Shown: positions 19,129-28,418, counted from the stretch's first letter. The stretch: DNA of 32,209 nt from Alginatibacterium sediminis (GCF_003610775.1 NZ_RAQO01000009.1:343478-375686), one strand, 5' to 3'. Translations and numbers: made by a program. Notes: a model not told the origin generated them from the letters alone.

Positions 19129-19945
19129 CACTGCTCTTAAGCAACTGATGCTCATCAAGATAGTTAGCAATATCACAGAACTGCTGAATGCTTAGATTCT
19201 CAGCACGTGCAGTTAATACTAAACCTAATGACTCAAGCTGTTCTTCATCAAGTAAGTTTCGCAATGAATTGCGAATAGTCTTACGTCGTTGGTTAAAGGC
19301 TTCGCGACAGACCCTATCGAGGGTTTCAAGGTTGTTAATCGCATAGGGCAATTGACTGTAAGGCGCCAAACGAACGACAGCTGAATCAACTTTTGGTGCA
19401 GGGGTAAAGGACTCAGGCGGTACCTGAAGTACAGGTGTCACTTCGCAACGTACTTGTGTCATCACGGTTAAGCGCCCATAAGCTTTAGTATTGGCTTGCG
19501 CACTCATGCGCAATACAACTTCCTTTTGCAGCATAAAATGCATGTCTTGAACTTTGTCTGCAAAACCCAGCAAATGAAAAATAAGCGGCGTTGAAATGTT
19601 ATACGGTAGATTGCCAAACACACGCAGGGCTTTGTCTTCCCTAACTAGTGTTGAAAAGTCAAACTCTAAAGCATCACCTTGGTGAACCTCAAGAAATTGT
19701 CCTAAAGTGGGGTGTACGCTGAGCCGTTCGGCTAGGTCTCTATCGAGTTCAACGACGTTCAATTTACCCGCCATGCGAGCTACCGGCTCAGTTAAGGCGG
19801 CTAATCCTGGACCAATCTCCACCAGGTTTTCACCCGGTTGGGGATTGATGGAGGCGACTATTTGGCTAATAACGGCTTCGTCAGTTAAGAAGTTTTGACC
19901 AAAGCGCTTACGTGCACGGTGGCCTTGATGAACTTGTTTACTCAT
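19115..19945 (-). CDS. rsmA: 16S rRNA (adenine1518/1519-N6)-dimethyltransferase RsmA (KsgA)
   Basis: Adds four methyl groups to the two adenines in the 3' hairpin loop of 16S rRNA as a late check of 30S assembly. The 276 residues have [16 protein letters not shown] motif [13 protein letters not shown] (44-56), [11 protein letters not shown], the target-base motif NLPYNIST (112-119), and the C-terminal helical domain with [18 protein letters not shown] overlaps the pdxA stop by 4 bases, and the 3' end overlaps apaG. Confidence 0.97.
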   Translation of the reverse strand: MSKQVHQGHRARKRFGQNFLTDEAVISQIVASINPQPGENLVEIGPGLAALTEPVARMAGKLNVVELDRDLAERLSVHPTLGQFLEVHQGDALEFDFSTLVREDKALRVFGNLPYNISTPLIFHLLGFADKVQDMHFMLQKEVVLRMSAQANTKAYGRLTVMTQVRCEVTPVLQVPPESFTPAPKVDSAVVRLAPYSQLPYAINNLETLDRVCREAFNQRRKTIRNSLRNLLDEEQLESLGLVLTARAENLSIQQFCDIANYLDEHQLLKSSDDNG

Positions 19946-20928
19946 GCTTTTATCACCATTTGAATCGCTTGTTCGATAGCTGTTAGCATACTGCCAGGGT
20001 CAGCTTTGTTGGTTCCTGCTAAGTCCAAGGCGGTGCCATGGTCGACAGAGGTACGGATAAATGGCAAACCAAGGGTAATGTTTACCGCTTGTCCAAAACC
20101 TTTATATTTGAGAACGGGAAGACCTTGGTCGTGGTACATCGCAAGTATGGCATCGGCTTGCTCCAAATACTTTTCTTGAAATACGGTGTCGGCAGGTAGT
20201 GGTCCTGTTAGATGATAACCTTGTTCGCGAAGTTGCTCTAAGACCGGGCCTATCACTTCAATTTCTTCACGGCCTAGGTGACCATCTTCGCCAGCGTGTG
20301 GATTAAGGCCACAAACGAATATTTTTGGCTCGGCAATTCCAAATTTACTCTTAAGATCCGAGTCTAAAATACGAATAATTGTCTCAAGGCGCTCAGGAGT
20401 AATGGCTTTAGATACATAAGCTAAAGGCAGATGGGTGGTCACCAAGGCAACTCGCAAGCCCGCGGTTGCTAGCATCATCACTACATCGTTGACATTGGCT
20501 TGTTGAGCAAAAAATTCTGTATGTCCGCTAAATGATACGCCGGCTTCGTTGATGATGCCTTTGTGGACTGGCCCCGTAACAACCGCCGCAAACTCACCAC
20601 TAATATTGCCATCGCTAGCGCGCTTCAAGGTCTCTAAAACATAGTGCCCATTTTCAACATTAAGTTGACCGGGGACGCTGAGTGCTCCTTGAGCAACCGG
20701 CAACACGGTTAGCGAACCTGCTGTGCTTGCCTTAGCGGGCTTATGCGCATCGTAAAGCTGCAAGTCTATATCCAAACCTAAGCACTTGGCGCGCTCTCGT
20801 AATAGTCTTGGATCGGCTATAACAACTAGCTCAACAGGCCAAGCCTGTTGAGCTATGTGTAGTACTAGATCTGGTCCAATACCGGATGGTTCTCCGGGTG
20901 TAACTGCGATTCTAGGAATCAAACTCAT
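19942..20928 (-). CDS. pdxA: 4-hydroxythreonine-4-phosphate dehydrogenase PdxA
   Basis: Oxidises 4-phosphohydroxy-L-threonine in the DXP-dependent route to pyridoxal phosphate. In the 328 residues [11 protein letters not shown] (10-20), [15 protein letters not shown] (H136) and the three metal ligands H166, H211 (GLNPHAGE) and H266 (MYHDQG) are all present, as are [20 protein letters not shown] and GTA-loop sequence near the C end. It overlaps surA and rsmA by 4 bases each (ATGA). Confidence 0.97.
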   Translation of the reverse strand: MSLIPRIAVTPGEPSGIGPDLVLHIAQQAWPVELVVIADPRLLRERAKCLGLDIDLQLYDAHKPAKASTAGSLTVLPVAQGALSVPGQLNVENGHYVLETLKRASDGNISGEFAAVVTGPVHKGIINEAGVSFSGHTEFFAQQANVNDVVMMLATAGLRVALVTTHLPLAYVSKAITPERLETIIRILDSDLKSKFGIAEPKIFVCGLNPHAGEDGHLGREEIEVIGPVLEQLREQGYHLTGPLPADTVFQEKYLEQADAILAMYHDQGLPVLKYKGFGQAVNITLGLPFIRTSVDHGTALDLAGTNKADPGSMLTAIEQAIQMVIKA

Positions 20929-22193
20929 GATGGGTCACTTAAAATCTCGATGTAAGCTTCATCCTTCAACTCGTCGAGCCAGGTTTGCATTTCTTCATTG
21001 AATTTGCGATTAAACAGCATTTGATAAGCCTGGTTACGGCTTGCATCATCTGCATTTTCTGTTTCACGTTTACCTAACACTTCAAGAATATGCCAGCCAA
21101 ATGACGAGCGAAACGGCTCGCTCAATTGATTTTGTGGCAAACTATTGGCCATTTCTCGAAACTCAGGAACAAAGACGTTTGGATTTGCCCAACCAAGTTC
21201 ACCGCCACGCACAGCTGAGCCTGGGTCTTCGGAGTAATTACGGGCTAATTCAGCAAAGCTTTTGTCTCCAGCAATAATTTCTGCTCTAAAACCGTCTAAC
21301 ATGCGCTGGGCTTTTTCGTCGCTCAGAATGATTGATGGTTTGACCAAAATGTGACGGATATTCACTTCTTGAATTGCGATGGTCTGAGCACCTTCGAGGT
21401 CAAGTACTTTGACAATATGAATGCCTGCACCTGAGCGAAATGGCCCTATGACGCTGCCTTTCTTTTGATTTTCTACAACTTCAGCGAATACAGTTGGCAT
21501 CTCGTTGAGCGTCATCCAGCCCCAGTCTCCGCCATCAACTGCTCGAGGGCCAATAGAATACTTTAGTGCGAGTTGATTGAATGAGGCACCATTTCTAAGT
21601 TGCTCTAGAATTGACTGTACTTGAGCATCGGAGGTATCGGTGTCGACTTGAATATTTCCGACACGATAGCGAATGGTGTCGCGTCCCTGGCTATCGATAA
21701 GTTCAACTAAAGCGTCAACTTCTTGATCACTGACACTGACGCGACGTCGAACCTGAGAGCGGCTAAGTTCACCAGTAATTAACTCGGTACGCACTTGCTC
21801 TCTAAAGTCAGCGAAGCTTAAACCCACTTGTTGATATTCAGCGGTGATTTGTTCTCTAGTTTTATTTTGCTCACGCAAAACATTACTAATCGTTGCATCT
21901 AATTGGCTGTCGCTAACTCGGATCCCAAGTTGCTGCGCCATTTGCATTTGCAAACTATCCAGGATTAGGCGCTCTGTGACTTGCTGCTTTAATTCGGCTG
22001 GGTCGGGAAGCTCTTGTTGATTACTTGCGACTGTTTGTTCAATACTGCCAAGCATCACTCGCATGTCGTTTTCGGTGATCACTTCATTGTTAACGATGGC
22101 AACAACGCGATCCAGGACAACTTCTTCTGCCATAAGCCCATGGGCTGTTAGGCTCATCATCCCGGCACACAGCAGTTTGCTAATTTGTTTCAT
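20925..22193 (-). CDS. surA: Periplasmic chaperone and peptidyl-prolyl isomerase SurA
   Basis: Escorts unfolded outer-membrane proteins, LptD among them, to the BAM complex. The 422 residues start with a signal peptide (hydrophobic 6-20, cleavage likely after LMA at about 22). The N-terminal chaperone core follows ([19 protein letters not shown], about 23-165), then two parvulin domains (about 172-275 with [13 protein letters not shown], and 283-384 with [10 protein letters not shown] and [16 protein letters not shown]) and the C-terminal helix that folds back onto the core. It lies 51 bases after lptD; its stop overlaps pdxA. Confidence 0.96.
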   Translation of the reverse strand: MKQISKLLCAGMMSLTAHGLMAEEVVLDRVVAIVNNEVITENDMRVMLGSIEQTVASNQQELPDPAELKQQVTERLILDSLQMQMAQQLGIRVSDSQLDATISNVLREQNKTREQITAEYQQVGLSFADFREQVRTELITGELSRSQVRRRVSVSDQEVDALVELIDSQGRDTIRYRVGNIQVDTDTSDAQVQSILEQLRNGASFNQLALKYSIGPRAVDGGDWGWMTLNEMPTVFAEVVENQKKGSVIGPFRSGAGIHIVKVLDLEGAQTIAIQEVNIRHILVKPSIILSDEKAQRMLDGFRAEIIAGDKSFAELARNYSEDPGSAVRGGELGWANPNVFVPEFREMANSLPQNQLSEPFRSSFGWHILEVLGKRETENADDASRNQAYQMLFNRKFNEEMQTWLDELKDEAYIEILSDPS

Positions 22194-22244
22194 TGTAGTT
22201 CCAAAATTGAGAATGACGGAAAATCCGAATATTTTAGCACAGGC

Positions 22245-24536
22245 CTAGTCATTTAAATAAAATGGCTGACCATATTTGATTTTTTGACTTTCTGATGGAG
22301 AACTTAGGCTATTACTACCACCAAGGCCTTTGATTTCAAATTTGAATTGTAAGGACTTATCCATTTCACCTTGATTACTATTATCAGAGTTGTAACTGGT
22401 GAGTAGGGTGTTCACGTAACTAAGTTCAATTGCCCAGCAACAGGCATCAAAGCGTAAGCTAACAAAGCTATCGACATTTCGTCCTTGATTGGTGTCGTAA
22501 TTGTAGCTACCGCGAAGGCTAATGTTTTCTTTCAATGGCCACGCAAAATGAGTACCTATTTGGTTGACCCGTAACGATTCTTCAGCACTAATAAAACGAT
22601 GGTTTAGCTGAATATAACGATTACTAGCCGGGCGCCATTCCAAGGCACTATTGGTTTTGTTGACGTCAAAAGCATCGGGATCAACTTGAAGTCCAAAATG
22701 CGCGGACCAGTCATACTTGATATTTGCATCTGCTTCAAATGCGAGGACCGAGGTCGACGAATTGCCCAGCTGAGAATTAGGGTTGGCGTTATTCCAATCT
22801 TCAACAACTTGGCTTTGTTGTAAGAAAAATATTTGCCCTAATGCAAGACGCAGTTTTTCTGAACCTCCTTGATTGAGATACCGACTGGTGGCCCCCAAGG
22901 TAAATTGATTGGCATCGGCTATGCGATCGTAGCCACTGTATTGATGGTCGCGAAATAGTCCAAAATAATCTTGTTGCATGGTACTGGTATCGTAAAGCCC
23001 AATATTTTCTTGGTACTGGTAGGGAATATATAGATACTTAATTCTGGGCTCGAGGGTCTGCGTATAGGCGTTACCGAAGGCTGCGGTCGGTCTTTCATAG
23101 TTTAGACCCGCGTCGATCGACAATTTCGGTAAGGTGCGATTGATTATTCCGTCTTCAAGATTAACTAAGGCTTGACCACTAGAGTTGGTGGCATCCCGAA
23201 TATCCTGATCATATGTAGTTTGCATAAGGGCAATACTTGAGCTGACGTAGCCTGAAGGTAAAACGTAGGGAAAGGTTAAAGTGGGTTCAATGTGTACACG
23301 TTTAGTTCGGTAGCGGGTTTCATCATCATGACTATAGTTGATAATCTCCGACTCTAAGGAAAGTAAAGACGGCACATTCCCTAGTGGCAGCTCCCAATCA
23401 CCATAGAGTTTAAGCTGCGGCTGAATGATAAACGGCGCATCTTTAGATGAGTTTCCAAGTACCTGCATATCTTGAACGATTAAGTCACTTTTCCAGTTAC
23501 TCGAGGTGTATGAGGTACTGATTTTTTGTAACAAGCGGTTTCCGTCATCAAAACCATTGCGGTCACCTAGGTCGGTAAAATAGTTGTTGTCGCTGACCGA
23601 GGTATAATTGACGTTATAGTTCCAACTGGGAGTCAAGTTGGCACCATGACGAATCGCTAACAAGTAGCGACTATCGTCAACCAATTTATCATTATTGAGA
23701 TAGTCCAGATAAACAGTGCCTCGATTTTTTCCGAATAAATATCGGAAGTCACTCTCAACTGCCAATCCGCGATTGGTCATAAAACGAGGGGTCAAAGTGG
23801 CATCGTAGTTGGGTGCTAGATTCAAATAATAAGGTGTGCGTAAATCGAATCCGTTTTTAGTATTGGTTGCAAAAGTCGGAAACAAAAATCCGCTCATGCG
23901 TTGATCGCCTATCGGGTAGCTTAAATAGGGGGTGTAAAATATGGGAACATCAGCTACATGAACCCGCGCATTGTAAGCGGTGGCCATTTGTTTTTCATTG
24001 TCTATATCAAGAGTAGTAGCACGTAAATGCCAGCTTTTATCTCCTGGTGGACAGCCGGTAAAGCGAGCTGTCGTTGCTTTAATATCGCTTTTTTCGAAAA
24101 CTTCTAGAACTTCAGCGGTACCATTACCTGTATCCCCGTGAATTTGATAGCGTGCGGGAATGACTTTGGCGTAATCGGTATCGGTATGTGCTTCAAACTC
24201 ATCCCCTTCGAGACTAATTAAGCCATCAGTGAAGAATACGTTTCCATAACCATTGAGTCGATTGGTTTGCTGTGAGTAGACGGTGCGATCGGCATTAAGC
24301 TTCTTATTACCTTGGGTGACATACACATCACCTTCAAATACTGCATCATTCTCGAAGGTTGCGCTGGAGCGCTCAGAGTAAATGGTTACTTTTTCATCGA
24401 GTGCATTGTCGCCAGGTTCGATCAAGGGAGGAACGTTCAGCAAACATTGAGTAAATTGGACCGGGATTTCAGCGGCTACGTTAAAACTTGCTACGAAAGC
24501 GGCCGCAGTCAATACCCGTTTTGGCAGTCGAGCCAT
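22245..24536 (-). CDS. lptD: LPS-assembly outer-membrane protein LptD
   Basis: Beta-barrel that, with lipoprotein LptE, inserts lipopolysaccharide into the outer leaflet. The 763 residues from ATG 24536 carry a signal peptide (MARLPKRVLTAAAFVASFNV, then AAE), an N-terminal OstA/LptA-like jellyroll (about 45-165) and a long barrel domain. Cysteines that form the family's two disulfides are visible: C31, C162 in TGCPPGD, and the adjacent pair C699-C700 in FDACCWAIELSY. PARYQIHGDTGNGTAEVLEV and FYTPYLSYPIGDQRMSGFLFP are typical. The frame opens at 24578, but the shorter start gives the proper signal peptide; AGGAAGG lies a rather long 12 bases upstream. It leads the envelope operon and is divergent from amgK. 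Confidence 0.95.
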   Translation of the reverse strand: MARLPKRVLTAAAFVASFNVAAEIPVQFTQCLLNVPPLIEPGDNALDEKVTIYSERSSATFENDAVFEGDVYVTQGNKKLNADRTVYSQQTNRLNGYGNVFFTDGLISLEGDEFEAHTDTDYAKVIPARYQIHGDTGNGTAEVLEVFEKSDIKATTARFTGCPPGDKSWHLRATTLDIDNEKQMATAYNARVHVADVPIFYTPYLSYPIGDQRMSGFLFPTFATNTKNGFDLRTPYYLNLAPNYDATLTPRFMTNRGLAVESDFRYLFGKNRGTVYLDYLNNDKLVDDSRYLLAIRHGANLTPSWNYNVNYTSVSDNNYFTDLGDRNGFDDGNRLLQKISTSYTSSNWKSDLIVQDMQVLGNSSKDAPFIIQPQLKLYGDWELPLGNVPSLLSLESEIINYSHDDETRYRTKRVHIEPTLTFPYVLPSGYVSSSIALMQTTYDQDIRDATNSSGQALVNLEDGIINRTLPKLSIDAGLNYERPTAAFGNAYTQTLEPRIKYLYIPYQYQENIGLYDTSTMQQDYFGLFRDHQYSGYDRIADANQFTLGATSRYLNQGGSEKLRLALGQIFFLQQSQVVEDWNNANPNSQLGNSSTSVLAFEADANIKYDWSAHFGLQVDPDAFDVNKTNSALEWRPASNRYIQLNHRFISAEESLRVNQIGTHFAWPLKENISLRGSYNYDTNQGRNVDSFVSLRFDACCWAIELSYVNTLLTSYNSDNSNQGEMDKSLQFKFEIKGLGGSNSLSSPSESQKIKYGQPFYLND

Positions 24537-24619
24537 AATAAATTGATGCCTTCCTTGATTTAAACAGAAACAAAGCACTGCATATTTGTGATTTTTAGGG
24601 CAAGTGGTTACAGTGTCCG

Positions 24620-24646
24620 CCTATACCGCCTTTTGCATTGAATCAA
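24620..24646 (-). promoter_or_regulatory. Candidate lptD operon promoter
   Basis: On the minus strand TTGATT (24646-24641) and TATAGG (24625-24620) are spaced by 15 bases, about 85 bases before the lptD start. The spacing is short. I looked for the sigma-E pattern (GGAACTT, TCTRA) known for E. coli lptD and did not find it in this 156-base divergent gap. Confidence 0.3.
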
Positions 24647-24692
24647 CGTTTTATAAACATTCTGATTCTGAGATCGAAGAGTAACACAAAAA

Positions 24693-25694
24693 ATGAAAAT
24701 TGAATGCCGCTCGCAGCAATTGTTTGCCTGGATTGTTCAACAAAGCAGCAGCAAAGTACTCCAATTTACAGCTATGGGTAATGATGCTAGTACTCGTCGT
24801 TATTTTCGCTTTGAATTAGCGGATGCAACACTTGTGTCTGAGCGACATATGATTGCGGTTGATGCCCCTCCTGAGACTGAAAAAAATCAACGTTTTGTGC
24901 TAGTTTCCAAGTTACTAAAGCAACACGGCATCTTGGTGCCTGATATTCACGCCTCTGATTTTGATTTAGGTTTTTTATGGATAGACGACCTCGGGGAGCT
25001 GCAATTATCGGAGCAACTAAAAGATTCGCCACTAAATAAACCATATGCTTTAGCGCTTCAAACCTTAAAAAAAATCCAAGCAATCGACACTCAGCAACTT
25101 GAGAACTTTGAGTCATTTGACCGAACATTTATAGATCGCGAACTTGGAATTTTTCAGCAGTGGTTTATCGGTAAGCATTGCAATAGCCAAGCATCGATAG
25201 TTGAGCAGCAAATTTGGCAAGATTTTGTTGTAGTTTGTGCTCAGAATGCAACGCAGCAACCGCAAGTAGCGATGCACCGAGATTACCATAGTCGCAATCT
25301 AATGCTGTCTGAGAACCAAATCGGAGTAATCGATTTTCAAGATATGGTGATCGGCCCTATTTGTTACGACTTAGTCTCCTTGCTTCGCGATTGCTATATA
25401 GCATGGCCAGAAAAGCGTGTTGCAACTTGGCTTCACGACTATGCTAAAGAAGATCCGCGTTTAGTTGATGTTAAAGCTGAAATACTGCAGCGTTGGTTTG
25501 ATATTAGTGGTTTACAACGGCATTTAAAGGCTTTGGGTATCTTCGCTAGACAGCACTATCAACATCAGAATTCAAGTTATCTAAAGGACATTCCTCGCAC
25601 CTGGGATTATGTGTTGCAAGTTAGTGGAAAATATCCAGAACTTAGCGACTTGCATACCCTGCTAACAAAATATGAGGCGAATCGTGTCTTTTGA
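24693..25694 (+). CDS. amgK: Anomeric MurNAc/GlcNAc kinase AmgK
   Basis: Phosphorylates the anomeric carbon of N-acetylmuramate (and GlcNAc) released in cell-wall turnover, the first step of the MurNAc-1-phosphate recycling route known from Pseudomonas. The 333 residues have an aminoglycoside-phosphotransferase fold: the N lobe has DASTRRYFRF, VDAPPETEKNQRFV and LDDL-like WIDDLG; the catalytic loop is HRDYHSRN (195-202) and the metal-binding DFQD is at 214-217, followed by GPICYDLVSLLRDCY. Its pairing with murU and place beside lptD match Pseudomonas. murU overlaps its end by 11 bases. A true aminoglycoside resistance role is unlikely given this context. Confidence 0.92.
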   Translation: MKIECRSQQLFAWIVQQSSSKVLQFTAMGNDASTRRYFRFELADATLVSERHMIAVDAPPETEKNQRFVLVSKLLKQHGILVPDIHASDFDLGFLWIDDLGELQLSEQLKDSPLNKPYALALQTLKKIQAIDTQQLENFESFDRTFIDRELGIFQQWFIGKHCNSQASIVEQQIWQDFVVVCAQNATQQPQVAMHRDYHSRNLMLSENQIGVIDFQDMVIGPICYDLVSLLRDCYIAWPEKRVATWLHDYAKEDPRLVDVKAEILQRWFDISGLQRHLKALGIFARQHYQHQNSSYLKDIPRTWDYVLQVSGKYPELSDLHTLLTKYEANRVF

Positions 25695-26376
25695 TAGTCC
25701 ACGAATAAAATCAGCAATTATTTTGGCGGCAGGTAGAGGCAGTCGTATGCGGGAGTTGACTGACAACTGTCCTAAACCGCTGCTCAACGTTAATGGTAAG
25801 TGCCTTATTGATTTCCATATTGAAGCTTTATTAGCGGCTGGTATTTCTAGTATTGTCATCAATTGTGCGTATCTAAAAGAACAGATAGTGGCTCACGTTC
25901 AGGCTTATATTCAACAAGGCTACAATATACAATTTAGTATAGAGGGTGATGCGCTAGAGACCGCTGGCGGCATTAAGAAAGCCTGGAATTTACTAGAAGA
26001 TGAGCAAGTTTTAGTTGTAAATGCAGACATATGGACGGACGTTGATTATCGACAACTCATCGCAACTGTTACATCGTTACCGGTTCATTTATGGTTGGTC
26101 GATAACCCAGAGCATAACCCGAAAGGGGATTTTGATATCGTCAATGGATTAGTTGCTGATGAGCCTCGTTACACATTTAGTGGAATCGGAATCTATCGCA
26201 AGCATGTTGTTGCTGATTTAAAAGATGGTCCTTTGGCATTGGCACCGGTTTTGCGTGAATTGATAGCCAGAGCTGAAGTCAGCGGTGAACTTCTTCAAGG
26301 AAAATGGATTGACGTTGGCACGCCTGAGCGTTTATCAAAACTCAATGCTGAGCTGCAAATAGCATCAAATAACTAG
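25684..26376 (+). CDS. murU: N-acetylmuramate alpha-1-phosphate uridylyltransferase MurU
   Basis: Converts MurNAc-1-phosphate plus UTP to UDP-MurNAc, letting recycled MurNAc bypass MurA/MurB, the fosfomycin-sensitive step. The 230 residues form a sugar-nucleotidyltransferase: AIILAAGRGSRMRELT (11-26), CPKPLLNVNGKCLIDFHIE, EGDALETAGGIKKA, VVNADIWTD, FSGIGIYR and WIDVGTPERL. I choose GTG 25684, which has TGAGG (25673-25677) six bases upstream; ATG 25672 would add four residues and has no ribosome binding site. The frame overlaps amgK, so the two are co-translated. Confidence 0.9.
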   Translation: MSFDSPRIKSAIILAAGRGSRMRELTDNCPKPLLNVNGKCLIDFHIEALLAAGISSIVINCAYLKEQIVAHVQAYIQQGYNIQFSIEGDALETAGGIKKAWNLLEDEQVLVVNADIWTDVDYRQLIATVTSLPVHLWLVDNPEHNPKGDFDIVNGLVADEPRYTFSGIGIYRKHVVADLKDGPLALAPVLRELIARAEVSGELLQGKWIDVGTPERLSKLNAELQIASNN

Positions 26377-26414
26377 CAATCAGCAGAATCCGAGCGTGGC
26401 GATTAGTACAATCA

Positions 26415-26434
26415 ATTGATACTCTAGTATCAAT
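26415..26434. repeat. Inverted repeat 1 in the murU-djlA gap
   Basis: ATTGATACT (26415-26423) and AGTATCAAT (26426-26434) are perfect inverse copies around CT. The compact 20-base symmetry looks like a protein-binding operator or a small hairpin. No regulator gene is near. Confidence 0.55.
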
Positions 26435-26441
26435 ACTTCAC

Positions 26442-26468
26442 GATAGCGTTGGGTGAAACGACGCTATC
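26442..26468. repeat. Inverted repeat 2 in the murU-djlA gap
   Basis: GATAGCGT (26442-26449) and ACGCTATC (26461-26468) are perfect inverse copies with 11 bases between; one more T-G pair can be added inside. A competing stem TTCAC (26437-26441) / GTGAA (26453-26457) crosses it. No T-run follows on either strand. Confidence 0.5.
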
Positions 26469-26490
26469 AACGAATAGAAATAATAATGTA

Positions 26491-26552
26491 GTCCGAATAT
26501 TTAGCGCGGATGCAGCAATACTAATTGCTGCATCCGCGCTAAATATTCAGAC
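26491..26552. repeat. Long palindrome: perfect 25-bp stem with 4-base loop
   Basis: Bases 26495-26519 and 26524-26548 are perfect inverse complements around the loop ACTA. After one mismatch (26494/26549), three more pairs extend it to 26491-26552. The centre of each arm is GC-rich (GCGCGGATGCAGC) and the outer part A/T-rich. Neither side has a T-run, so it is not a normal intrinsic terminator. It could be a REP-like or other dispersed palindromic element, or a structured 3' end of the amgK-murU transcript. Only one copy is in this window. It ends 28 bases before djlA. Confidence 0.85.
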
Positions 26553-26580
26553 AAAATAGATAACTTAGGCAGTCGATATT

Positions 26581-27381
26581 ATGCGTATTTGGGGAAAAAT
26601 TTTTGGGGCTCTGTTTGGATTTGCCGCGGGCCGCTTTGTAGGTTTAATTATTGGGTTATGGTTAGGACATCGTTTCGATAAGGCCTTGGAACGCCATGCC
26701 TTAGTGGGTCTATTTCAAAGTCCAGGTAGCCAAAAGCAATTTTTGATTACAACCTTTGCAGTGATGGGGCATGTGGCCAAAGCCAACGGCAAAGTTAGTC
26801 AGCAAGAAATCCAAGTCGCGTCGATCTTGATGGACAGAATGGGTTTGCGCGGTGAAATTAGAGATGAAGCGCAACAAGCGTTTAATCAAGGTAAAGAAAG
26901 TGACTATCCATTAGAAGAAAAAATTGAAGTGCTGGTCGCTTTAGTCAAAGGCCGTCACGATCTGCTGCAAATGTTTCTGGAAGTTCAACTGCAGTCCGCA
27001 TTTGCTGATGGCGAAGTTGACTCCGCTGAGCGAGAAGTATTAGGGCGTGTCGCAAGCTCGCTCGGTTTCGACGAGCAAGTTCTCGATTCGCTAATAGCGC
27101 GTTGGGAAGCCGAATTTAAGTTCCATCAGCAGCATGGTCGTCAGCAAACAGCTGCTGATAGTGCAAGCGCGTTAAAGCAAGCGTATCAAATACTGGACGT
27201 AGCTGAATCAGATACCGACCAACAGGTGAAACGTGCACACCGTAAATTGATGTCGCAACATCATCCCGACAAACTGGTTGCTAAAGGCTTACCACCGGAA
27301 ATGATGGAAATTGCCAATCAAAAAGCTCAAGACATCCAACAGGCTTATGAGCTAATAAAGAAACAGCGGGGTATGCGTTAA
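26581..27381 (+). CDS. djlA: Membrane-anchored co-chaperone DjlA
   Basis: DnaJ-type partner that recruits DnaK to the inner membrane; in E. coli its overproduction induces the Rcs envelope response. The 266 residues have an N-terminal glycine-rich transmembrane segment (about 6-29), a TerB domain (about 50-180, VMGHVAKANGKVSQQEI, AFADGEVDSAEREVL) and a C-terminal J domain with HPD at 228-230. The end, HPDKLVAKGLPPEMMEIANQ, is nearly identical to E. coli. The ribosome binding site is weak. It is convergent with the DUF3530 gene, stops 13 bases apart. djlA near lptD, rluA and rapA is the E. coli neighbourhood. Confidence 0.95.
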   Translation: MRIWGKIFGALFGFAAGRFVGLIIGLWLGHRFDKALERHALVGLFQSPGSQKQFLITTFAVMGHVAKANGKVSQQEIQVASILMDRMGLRGEIRDEAQQAFNQGKESDYPLEEKIEVLVALVKGRHDLLQMFLEVQLQSAFADGEVDSAEREVLGRVASSLGFDEQVLDSLIARWEAEFKFHQQHGRQQTAADSASALKQAYQILDVAESDTDQQVKRAHRKLMSQHHPDKLVAKGLPPEMMEIANQKAQDIQQAYELIKKQRGMR

Positions 27382-27394
27382 CAGTGGATCATTA

Positions 27395-28303
27395 CTAATA
27401 CCAGCCGAGCGAGTGCATCCAACCATAGATGGACTTGCTCAAGCGCTGTTGCTCCATTTCACCACTTGAAGCACCACTAAAAGTAGCTTGGCGATAGTCG
27501 AGTTTCTGCTGTTTTTTAGCTTGTTGAAGACGTTGTGCTGGCTGAGACTTTAGCCATTCTAAACTTGGTTCAGAGATTAAGTCTAAGACCGGAATTTCAA
27601 GTTGAGCAACTAAAACAGCAAGCTCTTTTTGGCGTTCAATATTGCGTATGTGGGCATTGATCATCACCAAAGCATCAATTTCAAGCTCTTGATTGCTGAT
27701 GGCCTGCGCAACTAATGCAGCATATTCGGCTTGCACCACGACCACCTCAAATCCAAATGCTGGCTCTCGCATATCAAAACTGGACTGTATCCAATTCACG
27801 ATTATTGGTTTTTCAGGTTGTTCAACATTATCAGGCGCATCTTCGGCTTGTTCCGCATTACTTGGTTCTTCTTCAGTAATGAGTTCTGACTCATTTTCGA
27901 CCGCAGTCGCGTCATCATTTGCGTCAGGGTTTTCTTGATTGGGCGCCATTGTAGCGCTCGCTGCACTGGTGACTTCTGCTAGGGGATTAAGTACGATGGG
28001 AATAGTTCGAGGTAAGATTGCAATAGTTTGCCAGCCCCATTTAGGCATGTGTCGACGTAAGTAGTCGACCTCAATTGGGCTGGTGGGGCCGGTTTCTGGG
28101 GCCGGTACAAACAATAAAGTCCCCAGTTTCTTAGGGCTTGTTTCATCTAACCAAACAGAGCCTAAAGGCGGCTGTATCGCTTCAACTAGTTTGAATTCGC
28201 CATCAAACGCATAGTATTGGTAGTCTTGTTCTGATGCAGCAAGGCTGATATGACCTGACATGCTCAGTACCAAAGCAAAAACAAATAGCGTTTTGATATG
28301 CAC
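27395..28303 (-). CDS. DUF3530 family protein, secreted, function unknown
   Basis: I recognise the DUF3530 pattern (an alpha/beta-hydrolase-like fold) but no specific function. The 302 residues begin with a signal peptide (hydrophobic 5-20, likely cut after SLA at 22), so it acts outside the cytoplasm. LGTLLFVPAPETGPTSP, RRHMPKWGWQTIAIL (84-98) and the C-terminal RQATF and GWMHSLGW fit the family. Residues about 112-166 form a low-complexity insert rich in E, D, N, A and P. At VVVVQAEYAALVAQAI, where hydrolases place the nucleophile elbow after a strand, there is no Ser in a GxSxG setting, so hydrolase activity is doubtful (inference). It stands alone between djlA and rluA. Confidence 0.75.
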   Translation of the reverse strand: MHIKTLFVFALVLSMSGHISLAASEQDYQYYAFDGEFKLVEAIQPPLGSVWLDETSPKKLGTLLFVPAPETGPTSPIEVDYLRRHMPKWGWQTIAILPRTIPIVLNPLAEVTSAASATMAPNQENPDANDDATAVENESELITEEEPSNAEQAEDAPDNVEQPEKPIIVNWIQSSFDMREPAFGFEVVVVQAEYAALVAQAISNQELEIDALVMINAHIRNIERQKELAVLVAQLEIPVLDLISEPSLEWLKSQPAQRLQQAKKQQKLDYRQATFSGASSGEMEQQRLSKSIYGWMHSLGWY

Positions 28304-28418
28304 TCCTTACATTTCAAATTTCATCATCGAGATAGCGGTCTGGATCTTTTCAGCCAGGGCAACTTACATCTTATCGGCATTCGTTCACAAAATTTGAGTA
28401 TATTCGGAAAGCTATAAC

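Noticed and set aside
24693-25694. Aminoglycoside phosphotransferase resistance gene
   Set aside because: The kinase fold is shared, but the overlap with murU and place beside lptD identify AmgK.
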